From NCBI GenBank assembly GCA_944472155.2, contig OX235279.1:140526920-140590919 (forward strand): a DNA stretch of 64,000 bases, given 5' to 3'. Each line of letters begins with the position of its first letter. Positions within the stretch are counted from its first letter, which is position 1. The notes beneath the pieces were generated by a model that worked only from the letters and a program-made list of their open reading frames with translations, was not told the DNA's origin and made no database searches. This DNA comes from Trichobilharzia szidati. Its lineage: Eukaryota; Platyhelminthes; Trematoda; Strigeidida; Schistosomatidae. Shown here one piece after another: positions 34,261 through 47,400 of this stretch. A program made the position numbers and the translations under genes.

Positions 34261-36300
34261 AAAGTTCGAAGTTTGATGATCTTGAAGCCTCTGTGAGTAG
34301 GCTGCGGAAGTACCCAACTGAACTGACAGGTTGTTATACAAACAAACGAACTAAGCTGGGTAACATGATAGATTCCGGTAATCCGGATGTAATCGTCATC
34401 AAAAAGACATGGCTCAGCCCTGATGTCACTGACAACGAAGTTAAACTGCCAAACTTCGAAGTGCATAGGGTGAACCGGCCAAGCCACAAAGGAGGTGGCG
34501 TTGTCATCTGCCTCAAGAAATACTTAACCCTGCGTAGCATCGGAGCACTCGCTCACGAAATTGAGTCGTGCGAACTTCTATGCCGCAGACATAAATGCAT
34601 AGGCCAAAATATTGACCTAGCTGCTACATATCGCAGTCCTGACTGCAGTGCAGATGACTTCCTAATAGAGAAACTAGGCTCCTGGACATTGAAATGGAGA
34701 AGTCTCGTAGTGGACGTCTTTAACAGTTGACTGGACAAGCCTCACAACGACATCTTCAGACAACTCCATTGATCATGAACTGCTGGAATCTAGCATTTCG
34801 CTAGCCCTAGTACAACAGGTCATGAAGCCCACACGCAAGGGCTCAGAGCACTCCTCCCACGGTGAGGGTGTGGATCTCATACATCCTCCTCCCTCAGGAA
34901 GAAGTGATCACGCTCTGCTCACTTACAAGTTCACACAGCAGTATCATAAGCAAAAACCCCTGCTCGATCAAACGTTTGGAAAGCTGATATAAATGCGATC
35001 GTCTCAGCAGCCAACTCAGTAAGCTGGTACACGAACTCAGAGTCCCAAGAAGAAGCCGCATGGAACCAATTTAAACAATTTTACGCCTAAAAATCTAAAC
35101 CTTTTATACCTTGGTCTGTCCCAAAACGTCGGAAACATCACCTCCCTTGGATAAATCTAGAGATTCGCAAGTTACGCAGACGTAAACACACTTGAAACTC
35201 CTGAGACCAGAAGATTATACAGAGCCACTAGGAACAAAGTTATTGCGGAAATCCACCAATAAATTGTAAATTTCGGAGCCAATCTGACTCAACATGCTAA
35301 ACAACAGTCTTAGAAAATTTTTTGTACATGAACTTCAGGCCTATTAGCCTCATCAATACTTTAATCAAAACAGTGGAGGGAATCGTCACAAAAAGTATCA
35401 TGGCATATCTGGGAAACAGCAATTTTATCCAGAGCACAGCATCGCTTTCTAGGAAACGTCTCCGGTTGACGCCGTCTTCATGGTCTTCAGCAAAGCCTTC
35501 GATAAATTTCCCCACGGAATACTACTCATAGAGTTTGAAAGTCCTGGTATCAAAGGCAGCTTCCTAAACTGGATTAAGCAATTCCTCATGGATAGGAGCC
35601 GGAGGGTCAGGATCAACTCGAAAGTTTCCTCCTGGACAGCAGTGAGTAGTGGAGTGCAACAAGGCACGGTACTCGGACCTCTCCTATTTATTTTGTATAT
35701 CAATGAGTTATCTCTGCTCACCGATTCTCTAATGGTCATATACGCAGAAGATCTAGAAATCTGGAGAGAGCTGAAGGACAACAGTGATACGCCCTCAACA
35801 AATTGTCAGAGTGGTCCATAGAATGGATGCTCCAGATCAATATAACGAGATGTGTAACCATACGCATCAAATAAGCAAGCATTAGCTCTTACGAACTAGA
35901 GGGAATAACGCTCCCATCAGTTCAGATTCATTTGGATTTAGATGTCATAGTAAGTCACTATTTGAAAAGTACAGCACACTGTCGCGCAGTGGCTGCACGT
36001 AGTTTCAGATCCTCATGGGCAATCAGCAGGACCTTTACTAGAATCACCAGGTATGTTTACCTCTTTATGTATATATATCTGGTGAGGTCAAGATTGGAAA
36101 ATTGTATGCAGAAAGCCAGTCCTTGTCTTAAAGGGGACTTACATATCGTAGAAAGGGTCCAAAGGATGGCAACACGTATGTTTCTTGGCATGACTAGTAT
36201 TGTGGTGGGAGCTGTCTACTGGCCAAATTGGTAGACTGTAATTTACGTCAATGTTTACGTCCTCAAGATTTGTCGTGAGAAAATGGGAGCAAAGACTGAT
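34260..36300 (+). mobile_element. CR1-like non-LTR relic, heavily decayed
   Basis: Endonuclease part at 34293-34730: NPDVIVIKKTWLSPDVTDNE, HKGGGVVICLKKY, ATYRSPDCSADDFL. RT part at 35322-35821: NFRPISLINTLIKTVEGIVT, VFSKAFDKFPHG, SGVQQGTVLGPLLFILYINE, with YAEDLEIW in place of FADD. The C-terminal part is at 35932-36234. There are multiple frameshifts. It is related to, but clearly older than, the copy at 16.3-18.8 kb. Confidence 0.7.
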
Positions 36301-38700
36301 TCAAAACCGACCACAGTAGTAGGCGGATACAGTTAACATATAGATTATCTGACATTCAAGAAACAGTCACAAAGAGATGAAAGATTAACATTAACTGAGA
36401 AACAACCAATCAGAAGACTGTGTTTGTTTGCTTAACTAATATATCATAGTGTACATGAAATTATATAAATATGCTTTGATTTCCTAAATAAATGATCTGT
36501 TGCATGACCCTTGCCTTCTGTTGTTACAATATATCATACAAGGAAGGACTAGAAAGTATAAATCTCTACTCCCTATCATACTGTAGGCAGAGAGGAGATT
36601 TAATTACAATTTAAACATTTAAATAATGACTACGGACCTGACCTAATCTCTCTTTTCCTTCCCACGAAGTCGGAACACCTTAGAGGACATGGCAGGAGAG
36701 TTCAAAAGCCAGGAGGAAATCATATTGCTGTGGAGTACTGAGTCATAAACTTTCGCAGCCGACTCCCAGAAGAAGTGGTGTTTGTAACTTTAACTGATTC
36801 ATTCTAGAATGGTTTGGACAACCACAGAAATTTCCTAGGAAACGATTAACATGGGCTGCAAGCCTTCTAACCTCAATCAGTAAATCCGTATCTGGATTCT
36901 GAAATGGCCGACAACCTTGGAGGTTTGATAAGTAAGTATAATGCACCTTGAATGTATGAACTTTCGTTTTAACACATTTTTGAATTGTGGCGCATTTCAA
37001 GGCCCTTACGGCGTGACTGATCGCAGGTTGCTCGGTGCGTCGTTGTGCCATGGAGGGCGCACTATTGAGCTTGCTGCCCCAGTGAGTTCAGTATTCTTGT
37101 CAACTGAATTTGACTTTTAATCTGTGGTAAAAATAAAATCGTCATCTGAGCACACTACCTAATCACAAGCCTTTTAATTCGAGTTCGTTAATCGGTATTT
37201 ACACGTTAGGTAGAGTACTGATCAGGGTTACCCTAGGAAACCAAGTTTAGTAGATGCTGACGTTCTGTACTACCTAGAGGCTGACTGCAGCACTTACATA
37301 GGGGTTAGTTCAAAATCCGTTGGCAGCTGAACAGTGATAGTCCAGCTCCACTACAGTAGGCGTGTTTTGAGGATTAAGGTTTCTTCCTTGACTTAAATCC
37401 TCTCATCGACTTTGAGAAGAAATGAAATATGGCACTTATTTCAAATTCCATCCAGTGGAAGTATAGGGCTGGAAAGTGCTGGAGCTGATCGAAGTCGTGC
37501 ATCTATGTTTCTTGTGTATAAACTCGGTCCACTGCAACAGACTTTTCTTGCACCAGACTAGGAGTCACACATCACGTGAAAGCTAATGATATTGCCTATT
37601 ACTAAGACTTTTAGGAGGATAATACTTGAAACAATTTCTTTGAGTTCAATTTTAACTTGTACCTAGTGCTGAAGACATAGGTGACAATTCAAAAAAATAT
37701 TTTATAAATTGGTTTCGATATTGCACATTATATCGTCCATCAATTCACAAAATTTCACTAATGGTAGCCACTATGGATGACTCACTAAATGGACTTTGAT
37801 GACCACTCAGAATAGTTAAATTCAAGTGGTAGACAGTAAATCATATTCATTTGGCAGCTGTTTTCACACCAGCGATATACATGTTATCTGGGCAACAGTC
37901 TGATTGACTGTTTAGGATCATTGGGCATGCCGATCTTTCCCGTCACTGCCATCGAAAATCAGGATGTATCTCTAATTTGCAGTAAATTTAATTCTTTTTT
38001 GTCTAAACGTCCTACTCCTTCCAATGTTATCACAATTAGAATGTCTGCTTTAATGTACATACAACCGATGTTTGTAAGTAAACCAACCATTTTTAAACCC
38101 GGGAAAGAGCGCATTAATCTAATCTTTAATCTGCATAGCTTGTGAAACGAAAACGTGTTCGAAAGTATACATTATTCAAATCTCAGATGTACTTAAATAT
38201 ATATCAGTCGCCAGATATCATGTTTAGTTTTAGTTAAGAAGTCAACGCTGATGTAGTATATCGCCCTGATCAACTCACTTAATAGAAGCCCATTCATCTG
38301 CACAATGGTTGGTGGGGAGTCATCTGTAGTGAAGACAGCCAGTGTTGTTCGTCATCTTACTGTGGACGTAGAAACGCATTTGGCTCTGCCCAGTCGCAAA
38401 TATCTCGGACATGGCATATGTAGATAAAGGTGTGGGCAGTTTTCCGTTTTGGACTGGGCTATTTTCTGATATGAAATGGGCCAAATTGTAAAAATTGGGT
38501 GGTTCTTTCTTACTAGACCTGGAAAAGGTGGTATGTGAAAATTTTGGCGGCCATGAAAAGAAGGGAGTATACCAGGTATTTTGTTTTGCATTTTGCTTGC
38601 TTCTCTGTCTATCCGAATTGCCCATTTGCCTCAACGTTTCGCCGCTTGTCGCGTGCGCATCCTCCGACTGGGTGGTTAGAATCACTATGTAATTGACTAA
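36301..38700. other. Unassigned non-coding region
   Basis: May include the decayed 3' tail of the preceding CR1-like copy to about 36780 (RSRLPEEVVFVTL reading near 36755). Otherwise no gene is recognised. Frames at 36743-37051 (-), 37921-38145 (+) and 38320-38685 (-) show no domain or splice support. Confidence 0.35.
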
Positions 38701-39950
38701 TTCGATTTAAGGTGTAGTGATACATTTATTTACAGAAAAGATAAAATACTGAGCTCTGCTATGTGCTGTGTTTTAGTGTAATTATGTTCTCTGACCTGGA
38801 TGGCTTGCCCGCGGAGCAATCATTGCATTACTAGGCCACATACTTCAATTCGATGTATGCTCTTAAATTCCTCCACGACTTTATCAGGCATCTCTCCTTG
38901 TAACTTCGGACGTGATCGGTTGTTTTTGTGTTTTCACACTCTCTAAGCTACTTGTATTGATGTTGATTGTTCCCTTGACCTGAAGTTTAACTGTTTGTTC
39001 ATTCGATTTCCTTCTCATGGATTAGTAAATATTGTCTATGTCAGTGTGTCTATTAATTGCCAATTCACTTGGATACCAGGCATCCACAAATTCTCTGGAG
39101 ATTTTGGCGTCTCCTCTGTCTAATATTTGAACCTTGTCCCAACTGAATTGAGGTTCGTGGTTGTCTGTATGCAGTTATATGAGTGAGTGGATATCATGAC
39201 TTTTGACGGTCAGTTTATGTTCTTCTATGCAGAGACGAAAAGGGGGTCCACTTTGGCCAATGTAGTGTTTTCCGCAATCGTTGCAATTTATTTTGGGGGT
39301 GATGTTGGTTTTATCTTCTTTCTCTGTTGAATCTTTTGTTTGACATAGAGCCGAGTGAAGCGATTTTGTTGGTTTGTATATGGCATCAATTCCTAAAGGT
39401 TTGAAGTCTTGCAGTGATTTCTGAGACGTCTTTTATATATGGTAGGGTGATTTTGTTTGTCTTTTCCTTGGGGACCTTTGATTGGGTAGGTTGGGTTGGA
39501 GGCAGATGTCTTTTGGTGAAGTTTCACGTATATCCATTTTTTTGAAGGTGTGCGTGAAATATTTTTCTCCAATTTTCTTTAAGGTGGGAGTGTTGGAATG
39601 TGCCCTAGCTTTCTTGAGTAGTGTTTGCATACAACCCGTTTTGTGTTATATTGGATTTTTGCTGTTGCAATTAAGTATTTGGTCTGTGTGAGTTGATTTT
39701 CTGTGTACTCGAGCTGCTAATTTTCCTGTAGTGTCGTTTGGGTAAGGCATCAAGTAGTGGAATTTTTTCTCCCGTACTTCTCTACTCATGTGTCGTTGAA
39801 GATGTTGTTTTTATGAAGTTGTGATTTTTTTCTAAGCCGTTTCTTCTGGTTATCACGAATGTGTTATCCACGTGACGTATACGAATTTTGGGTTTGGTCT
39901 TCGATAGGATTATATTTTCGAGTCTTTGAATCGCAGCTCCACTAGGGATT
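38700..39950 (-). mobile_element. Penelope-like element relic (RT end and GIY-YIG)
   Basis: Minus strand: KIPSGAAIQRLENIILSKTK then IRHVDNTFVITRRNGLEKNH (RT active site DD changed to DN, around 39890), KLAARVHRKSTHTDQILN (around 39700), then GIY-YIG CNDCGKHYIGQSGPPFRL (39285-39230) and a C-terminal H...H...WDKVQILDRGDAK...REFVDAWYP block down to ~39070. Several stops and shifts. The left boundary is set only roughly by loss of similarity. Confidence 0.65.
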
Positions 39951-40880
39951 TTTCCACCCTAGCACTGAATGCTATATTTACGCCAGCGAGTGCACGCGAA
40001 ATAGCCGAATAACTCCTCGTTAGGTGAATTTTTCAGACTCACCCTGTTGGCCATATGGATGACCACATTTGGGTCTTTTAAGTGTCTTTGAAACCCAACA
40101 TTCAACGATGCCAGAGTTTTGGCTAGTGATTCCTGTTGTCCGACATAGAAATGGTCTTGACGTTAGATGCTCCAATATGGAGTTGATAGCATGGTTTTAA
40201 GAAATTGAGTGTTTTTCTGGTTCCCATGGTCCATTTACGGTCTCAGAGTTAAGTGGCAGTGAGGAGCGATGAAGACAAAGGTGGGTGATGATCAGGAGAG
40301 CGTAGTGTGGGTGGTAATCATTTCCCTTCTGTTTATAATGTGGAAGTCGATTTTTTCTTGTGTTACCTGAAACACAAGAACCATTAATGTTGCGTGACTG
40401 CAGTACTGCAGTACTCTACCTAACCTATAATTACTATCGACAAAACGCAAATTAAAAAGACTTTGATATTAGGGAAAATGTATTCAAGTGCGGGGTATAT
40501 TTTGAGTAAAATAAAATGTAAAGATCACCTAAGAATAAAGGTCTAGAACGTCTTTAACTGATATGTCTTTATTACAAACTCAAGGAATGGGCGTATAGAC
40601 AGAACAACGGGAAAGCGCAAAGTGGCATTGACACCAGTTTTTGTATGTACAAACTAAAACAAAGCCTAACTCTGGAATGTGCACTACAACGCCTTCGCTC
40701 GTCGTCCCCAAACATGGCTTAACGACTTACACTCTACTGGCGACTGCTTTTAGCCTAACCCCTATCCAAACGACGTTTCTGGCTTGATAGGACCTGCAGA
40801 CAAATTAGTTCCTTTCAGTGTTGCTTGTTGGGTCATCCAAACATACAAGCGCTACCACCACGTCTAGTTAGCCACTCTCA
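39951..40880 (-). mobile_element. RTE/SR2-like 5' region fragment
   Basis: Minus strand, from 40880 down: a 5' UTR-like block (40735-40880) shared with 45640-45780 and 56338-56480, then a decayed endonuclease start near 40140 (QQESLAKTLAS, DPNVVI) matching QQASLARTLAS and DPSVVI at 48.4 kb. It abuts the Penelope RT fragment at ~39950, so one element cuts the other. Confidence 0.55.
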
Positions 40881-41330
40881 GTGGGGAAATTCATAGATTT
40901 TTATTAAAAGATACAGGAATCCCTGATACACACACTCACCAGTGACTGTCACAAAATCTTATGCGATACTCTAACTCCTACCAGACTATTTCTTGTCACT
41001 GAGGACAACTAATTTTTTCAGGAATTTTTGTTGTAAACTGTTGTACCATGAGATATTTTGAAGGATTATAGAGTTATTTTGTTGAGAAATGTAAAATGTT
41101 AATGAGCTTTGGTTAGTGCTGGGTGTGCGACAGCGTCAGATATCACTTATTGTTCAGAAGAACAATTTGTACCAATGTCCAATGATATAAAAGCCAATAA
41201 TTTGCCCTTTTTCCCGTATAAGTATGTCTTTGTACAATAGGATGTATGTGTCTTGATCCTAGCTTGTTTTCATCATCTTTACAGGTCTCCAACCCTGTTC
41301 TGACGAATTTTCATTACTGCTTAAGTCACT

Positions 41331-41429
41331 ATGAAGAGAGCTGGGAAGTCAAATAATACGGACCCTCCACCCAAAACCCCTAAAACAAATGATACCCTGT
41401 CCGCTGAAGGTGAAATCGTTAGTTGGCAA
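41331..41429 (+). CDS. GON4L: Candidate GON4L first coding exon
   Basis: Follows an acceptor TCTTTACAG (AG at 41283-41284). The ATG at 41331 has an in-frame TAA at 41322-41324 just upstream. It encodes 33 residues (MKRAGKSNNTDPPPKTPKTN... to SWQ) and ends at a GTATGT donor in phase 0, matching the phase of the next exon. There is no domain, so membership of this gene rests on phase and position only. Confidence 0.5.
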
Positions 41430-44400
41430 GTATGTTACTTTCTATTGTTCAACTAGTAGCATTTAACAAGCTTTGTTTATGTTACTGGTTTTGTTAGTAC
41501 ACCGATTAAGATTATGACTCTGGTAACATTCCTAAAAAGTGTTTTTTTTTCATTTAACCCTATATGACTTTGATTTTACATATTTAAAGTATGGTGAAGT
41601 GATCAGAACTGAGTCCTAACTATCCTCAAAATTTAAACCAAACGTCGATTAAGATAACTATAATGAATAATAACTGACTTTTAGTATATTCAGTTAAACA
41701 AAGTTGATCTTTAGAATTTTCGACACCAAATGGTACCAGAAGATTACAACAAACGGATAATCATCGGTAGGAATGAAGTTGACCAGATAGCCTCCAATTT
41801 GTCAGTCAGTTCAGATCATCTCATTTAACGTAGAGATAATAACATGATGGCAGAATGCGTACATAACTGAGATATCCTTCTGAAAATGCATGCTTTTCAA
41901 GAAAATAGTAACTGCGTTAACTGGTCAACTGTAACTCTTGAATTCGTGCTAACTAGTGCCTACTTACATCCGAAACCATAACGTTTCTTCACTCTAATAA
42001 CTGCGAGTACATTATGCGATGTGTCGCATCATTTATTAGAGACAGTAGTTATGAATAAAATGACAAAGAAGTATAAACAAAATGACCAAAGTGACTAATT
42101 ACTGTTTGTGGCGATCAAATTAACAACCACCTACTTGGAAGTTTGTCCAGTATGTTTGTATGCAAGCGCTCTGAGAACTGCTTATGAAAGTTATAAGCCT
42201 CTAGAGATAAGACGAAGGCTAAGTTCCCTAATAAGGTAGTTGGAATGATGATAGAAGAAAGTGATACTAGTATAAATGGAAACGAAATTTCTCATTTCTC
42301 GATTGTTCTGCGGGAACCCTAGGACCCAATTTCAAAAGTCTGTTGATAAAACAGATGTGTCAGCTCTTCTACATCCGTGGAAATTAAACAGTGGTTTAGC
42401 ATCCTCGAAAGAAGAGGTTGAAAACTACACGAATAGAACTGTTTAAGTGTTAATTCTCACATTGTGGGAGAGAAAAAGCAGGCGTCGTGCGATATTTTCG
42501 TTACCTATGTGCCTATCAGCTAGAAAATATAAAATCCCCAGTCATCTTGTTGGACATTACATTTCTGGTGAACAGAAACGGATACTGCTATGGAATAATA
42601 ATGATCTTGGTGTAAATGCGTTATCTGAATTGGATGGTTTACTTGTGGAGCATTCATTGCCCTACTAGGTAACATCCTCAGCGCATATTTCAATTCAAAC
42701 AGAGTAGAATTTTCACTATTTATCACAATATCGCATCTAATTTACTCAAAATACAAATGAAATTGACAGGAATTTGTACATACTTCAGGTAGGAATAAAG
42801 TCAAAAATGTGCAAAGTACAAAGTGAGAATAACAACTATAATATTAGTAATGGTAATAATAATAGTGGGTTTGTTTCAAACAGTATTGCCGATACAGCTT
42901 AGAAATTTTAGCATGTTATACAGTACTCAATCTAATGTTCTCTTGATATAGTACGGTGAAGGGAAAAACAAAAAATAACAATTATTACAGAGCTTAAATG
43001 ATGTTTACATTTATGAAAATATGAACAGAAACATTGAGAGGATTATTAATATGAGAAGAAGAATAACTGACTGGTTTCAACATTGAACTTTGCACCGATG
43101 TGCAGCAGCTCGAGTCGCCACACTTCACTTAGCACACAAAGCAAGAGAAGAAACAAAAAGAAATTCGAAATAGAGACAGTTAACTGAGATGAGAGGCAAA
43201 AAGAATAGTAATATCGAAGGACAATATAGTTTTGTTGGATATTATAAATCACAAAGAGTAAATGCATCTGCACTATGCATTGAGAACGATTTTGAGCCAT
43301 TCACCGACTGTTTCCAGCCATTGGTTCTTACCAACTCGAGGCCCCCAACCAGCCAGCCGTTCTACACCTCCATACTTGACTGACTGGCTTAAACTAGCTG
43401 TTGTGGATTTCATTGACTGGTGAAGCCATGTTTTGGTTTGACCACCACAGGCTCTTTTCCAACCTGATCCATTCTATGTCAGCTAACATTGCCCATCGGT
43501 CGAGGAAGGCGATGGCTAGGAAAGCATGCGCGACACATGTCCTAACCATCTCAACCGATGCAGATGCTTCACAGCCTCGTCGATTGATTTCCCCTCCTTA
43601 CCTAGTACTCGACCGATGCCTCACCTCAATATCACTCACCTTGTTATACCACCTAACACGGGAGATAGAACGCAGATACCTATGATCAAAGACAGCTAGC
43701 CAGGCTTTCCATGTCTTCCAATGGCCATGGCTCACAGCCAGCGATAAAGGAGGATGGGGCGGACTGGTGAGCAGTCCACACGTCCTCTGATCGATAGCCA
43801 GCCGGATATCACGTCCACGCCAGAGATGGCGTAAACTGGCATATGCGAAACGAGCCTTCTGCATCCGTGTTGAGATTTCGTCAGCGATCAAGTCATTGGG
43901 GCTGATGCAACTTCCCAAATAAGTGAAGCGGTCAACGTGCTCTACCACTTCGCTCCCTATTTCTAAGCTAGGAGTCAGTGTATTCCAGGCTAGCCCTGTA
44001 ACATCATCTTACATTTGGCGGGAGCGAATCGCATGTGAAACATTCGCAGATTGCAGCTCACGGCGTTCAGAAGACTGCATTCTTTCACTGTCTTCACCCA
44101 GAAGGACAATATTATCTGCATATTTTAAGTCAACGAGATCATTCCCTGACAGTAACAATTCAATCTCTGAGTCGTTGAAGTCAGTTAGGGTTAAGTCCAT
44201 TAGTACATCTATAATGAAATTGAATAGAAATAGGGATAGCGGGCATCGCTGTCGGACACCACTAGTTGTCACCACTTCAGATGACAACTCACCGTAAGCT
44301 CTCACTTGGCTGCGTGAGTTCGAGTAGAGTGCCTTGATCAGTGCAGCCAAGCATCGCCAGAGTACCTCTCGGTGGGAAAAATCGAATGCCGCCATTTTTC

Positions 44401-47400
44401 CCTTCAGTTCATCCGAACTGCAGTCGGTTGTAGCGCAAATGGAGACCATGAAAATGCAAGGACGAGTGGCGCTCCCCTACCTTCTTCTAACGGACCTGTT
44501 CACACGAACCGCACACATACGACTATCTGCTGGGATCCACTCAAGAAGGGATGTTTCTGCCCCTACACTCAATGCTATCCCTACACCTACGAGTTCTCGC
44601 GAACTAGCTGAGGTGTCTCCTGACACCCTTAAGGTGATTTTCGCAGATTCACCTTGTTGACTGGGTGGTCCTAATCAATAACCACACTAGGGTCTTGTAT
44701 GCGTGACTCTGAAGCACAACATACATCCATGGTTCGAGATGCGAGAGTTCTTGCTAGTGATGCCTGTTGTCGGATTCGGCAGAGGGTCCTGATGTCAAAT
44801 GCTCCTATGAAGAATAGTACTGACTATAGTAGGGGAGTAAAATGATGGTGATGTGGTTAAAGGAGAATAATGCTCGGGGAGCTTCGTGCGCTCTTGGAAG
44901 TGTGTGGGCGGTTGTTACTTCCCGGCTGCCCACACCGTGGAAGTTGATTGATTCGTGAGGTACCTGAGACAGTGTGGACAACTGCTTGAGGTCGGTCACA
45001 CACGGCCTGTATGAACTAGTTTCTCGGTTTTAAGAGTAAGTGGTGGCCAAACAAAAACATGGCATCAATCCATGAAATCCCTGACAGTTAAACTGAGTCA
45101 GGTAGGGAGATGAAGACTTCCGGGTTGGGGCCCTCGGGACTCTAAGAATCAATGGCTGGAGACAATAGGTGACATGGCTCAAAATCGTTGTCAATGGCGC
45201 AGATGTATTCAGTCTCTTTAACCTTCATATTCCTTTCTACCATTACTCATTCTGTTTCACTCTTATAACTACCTAAATTCTATTGATTCTCTTCTCTCAT
45301 TTTCCTGTCTACCTTTGTGTGCTATTTGGAACGTGGCAACTCGAACTGCTGCACTTCGGTGCCAAGTTCTATGTTGAATCCAGCAGCAGCAGCAGTTTCT
45401 TGGTTTGGTTCCGTATTAGTAAACTTAACGCTGGTTACGGACCACTGTAGGGTAGGTCGGGATGTACAATTGTTGGGGTCGACCTTTTCTAAACCCGTCT
45501 CCAGAGTGGAGAGACAGCATAGCTGGTATGCCGGTTATCAGAGGGAAACACCATTCTGCTGTTACATCCCTGTTCCCCAGCAGTACGACTTCGCCCACAG
45601 ACCCCCAGCATAGTGTAAAAAGAATTCTTACACAATGCTGGTAACTGTTTTTAGACTAATAGCTATCCTGGCATAGTAGGACCTACAGGAACAATCGTTC
45701 CAGCCAGTGTAGCTTGTTGGGTCATTGGAATATGCAAGCCCCCACCACAGCGTTAGGGTAGCAGCTTGGTGGAATAAGGATTGAAAAAATGGTTTATTAA
45801 CTAGTTCATCCCTGACACTTTTCATCACATAAAGTACTTTCCCAATATGGTATTGTGGGATTTTTATACCTAGACTTGCACACATAAAGTCTTTTGAAAT
45901 GACTTCTTGTTTAACCTGAGGAGACACAGGGTGAAACTTCGGGCGAAATGGATGCTCACAGTTTGAAAAAATCCCTTCAGCAAGTTTGTTACATGAAATC
46001 AAGTGCCTATCAATGATGATGTAAACGATATGGCCCGATGGAATACCACTCGCCCTACTGACCGTCTTCAGAGTCCTGCGATTTATGAAATGGTCTTTTT
46101 TAAGCAACCCAGGAACAATAAAGACGAATCGATAAGGTGCATGAGTTAACAAACTGTGGAAGGAGAAGCTGAGTTATGACTGAACACTTGAACTTCTTGA
46201 TGCGAAAAGTCAAAAGAAATTGCTAATACACGCAAAGACCAGGACAGATCAGAAGAAAGAACTAATCCAGTATACTTAACGTCAAAGTTGATTTCTATAT
46301 CACTGTCATCAATTTTACAACGGCCAAGGGAATCAACAGCTTCATTTAACTTTCTTTTACATCGGAAACTGAAACTAACAGTCTGACATTTGAAAACACT
46401 TATTTGAAGACCACTTGTTGACTCCACCATCAACAGCACGCACATTACTGCTTGTGGACACCAACCCACCAACGAAGGCAGAAATACTGAATGCGATCAA
46501 GCTACTGAAGTTGGGGAAGATTTGTGGATATTCATTTTCTTTTCGGAGACGTACTTAAGATATTTTCCTTCAGTTTTGCTTCATCAAACATCTACCTTCA
46601 ACCCAACCTACCCAATCAAAGGTCCCCAAGGAAAAGACAAACAAAATCACCCTACCATATATAAAAGACGTCTCAGAAATCACTGCAAGACTTCAAACCT
46701 TTGGGAATTGATGCCATATACAAACCAACAAAATCGCTTCACTCGGCTCTATGTCAAACAAAAGATTCAACAGAGAAAAAAGATAAAACCAACATCACCC
46801 CCAAAATAAATTGCAACGGTTGCGGAAAACACTACATTGGCCAAAGTGGACTCCCTCTTATATTCCCTCTGCTCTTTGTCGATGGACCCATGAAAACTAT
46901 CTTTTTAAAATCCCATTACAAAACAACTTTTCATTTCACCTTCTGTATTCACTGTTAGTTTACAAATCAATGGACAAATTAGGCAGTTTTACCAGTAATT
47001 GTGAGGTTGACAGACGCTATAGAATTCTATAGAAATTGTTTTGTACAAGTTGAAAGGTTTATACTACAGTTAGCAAGAAAGACCAGGGAACCTTGAGTAG
47101 GAAGTTCACACTGACTTTCATCTTCTAATTTGTTAACTAAGTGTATCATATCATATCACTGTATCACTTTTATTTGATGACCGTATTTGATTGTGCTTGG
47201 TTTTTAAGCATAGATATTGTGATTACGAAGGTATTATTGACAAATAAGTATGATAACGCTTTCAAGTAAGATTTCAATATTGTTTCAGGTCTTTCTGCCA
47301 TTAGGTAGGTACATAAAAGTCATTGATTTATTCCAATACTCATTGGCAGATGAAACCAGCAGATATTCCAAAGTAGCTAAATGTTTTGAAAGCGTAATTC

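Noticed and set aside
37921..38145. Small host gene
   Set aside because: Isolated 74-codon frame without splice or domain support.
43401..43685. Conserved 94-aa protein present three times
   Set aside because: The frame recurs at 51438-51722 and 61456-61740 because it is antisense to the RTE 3' end. It is a shadow of the repeat, not a gene.
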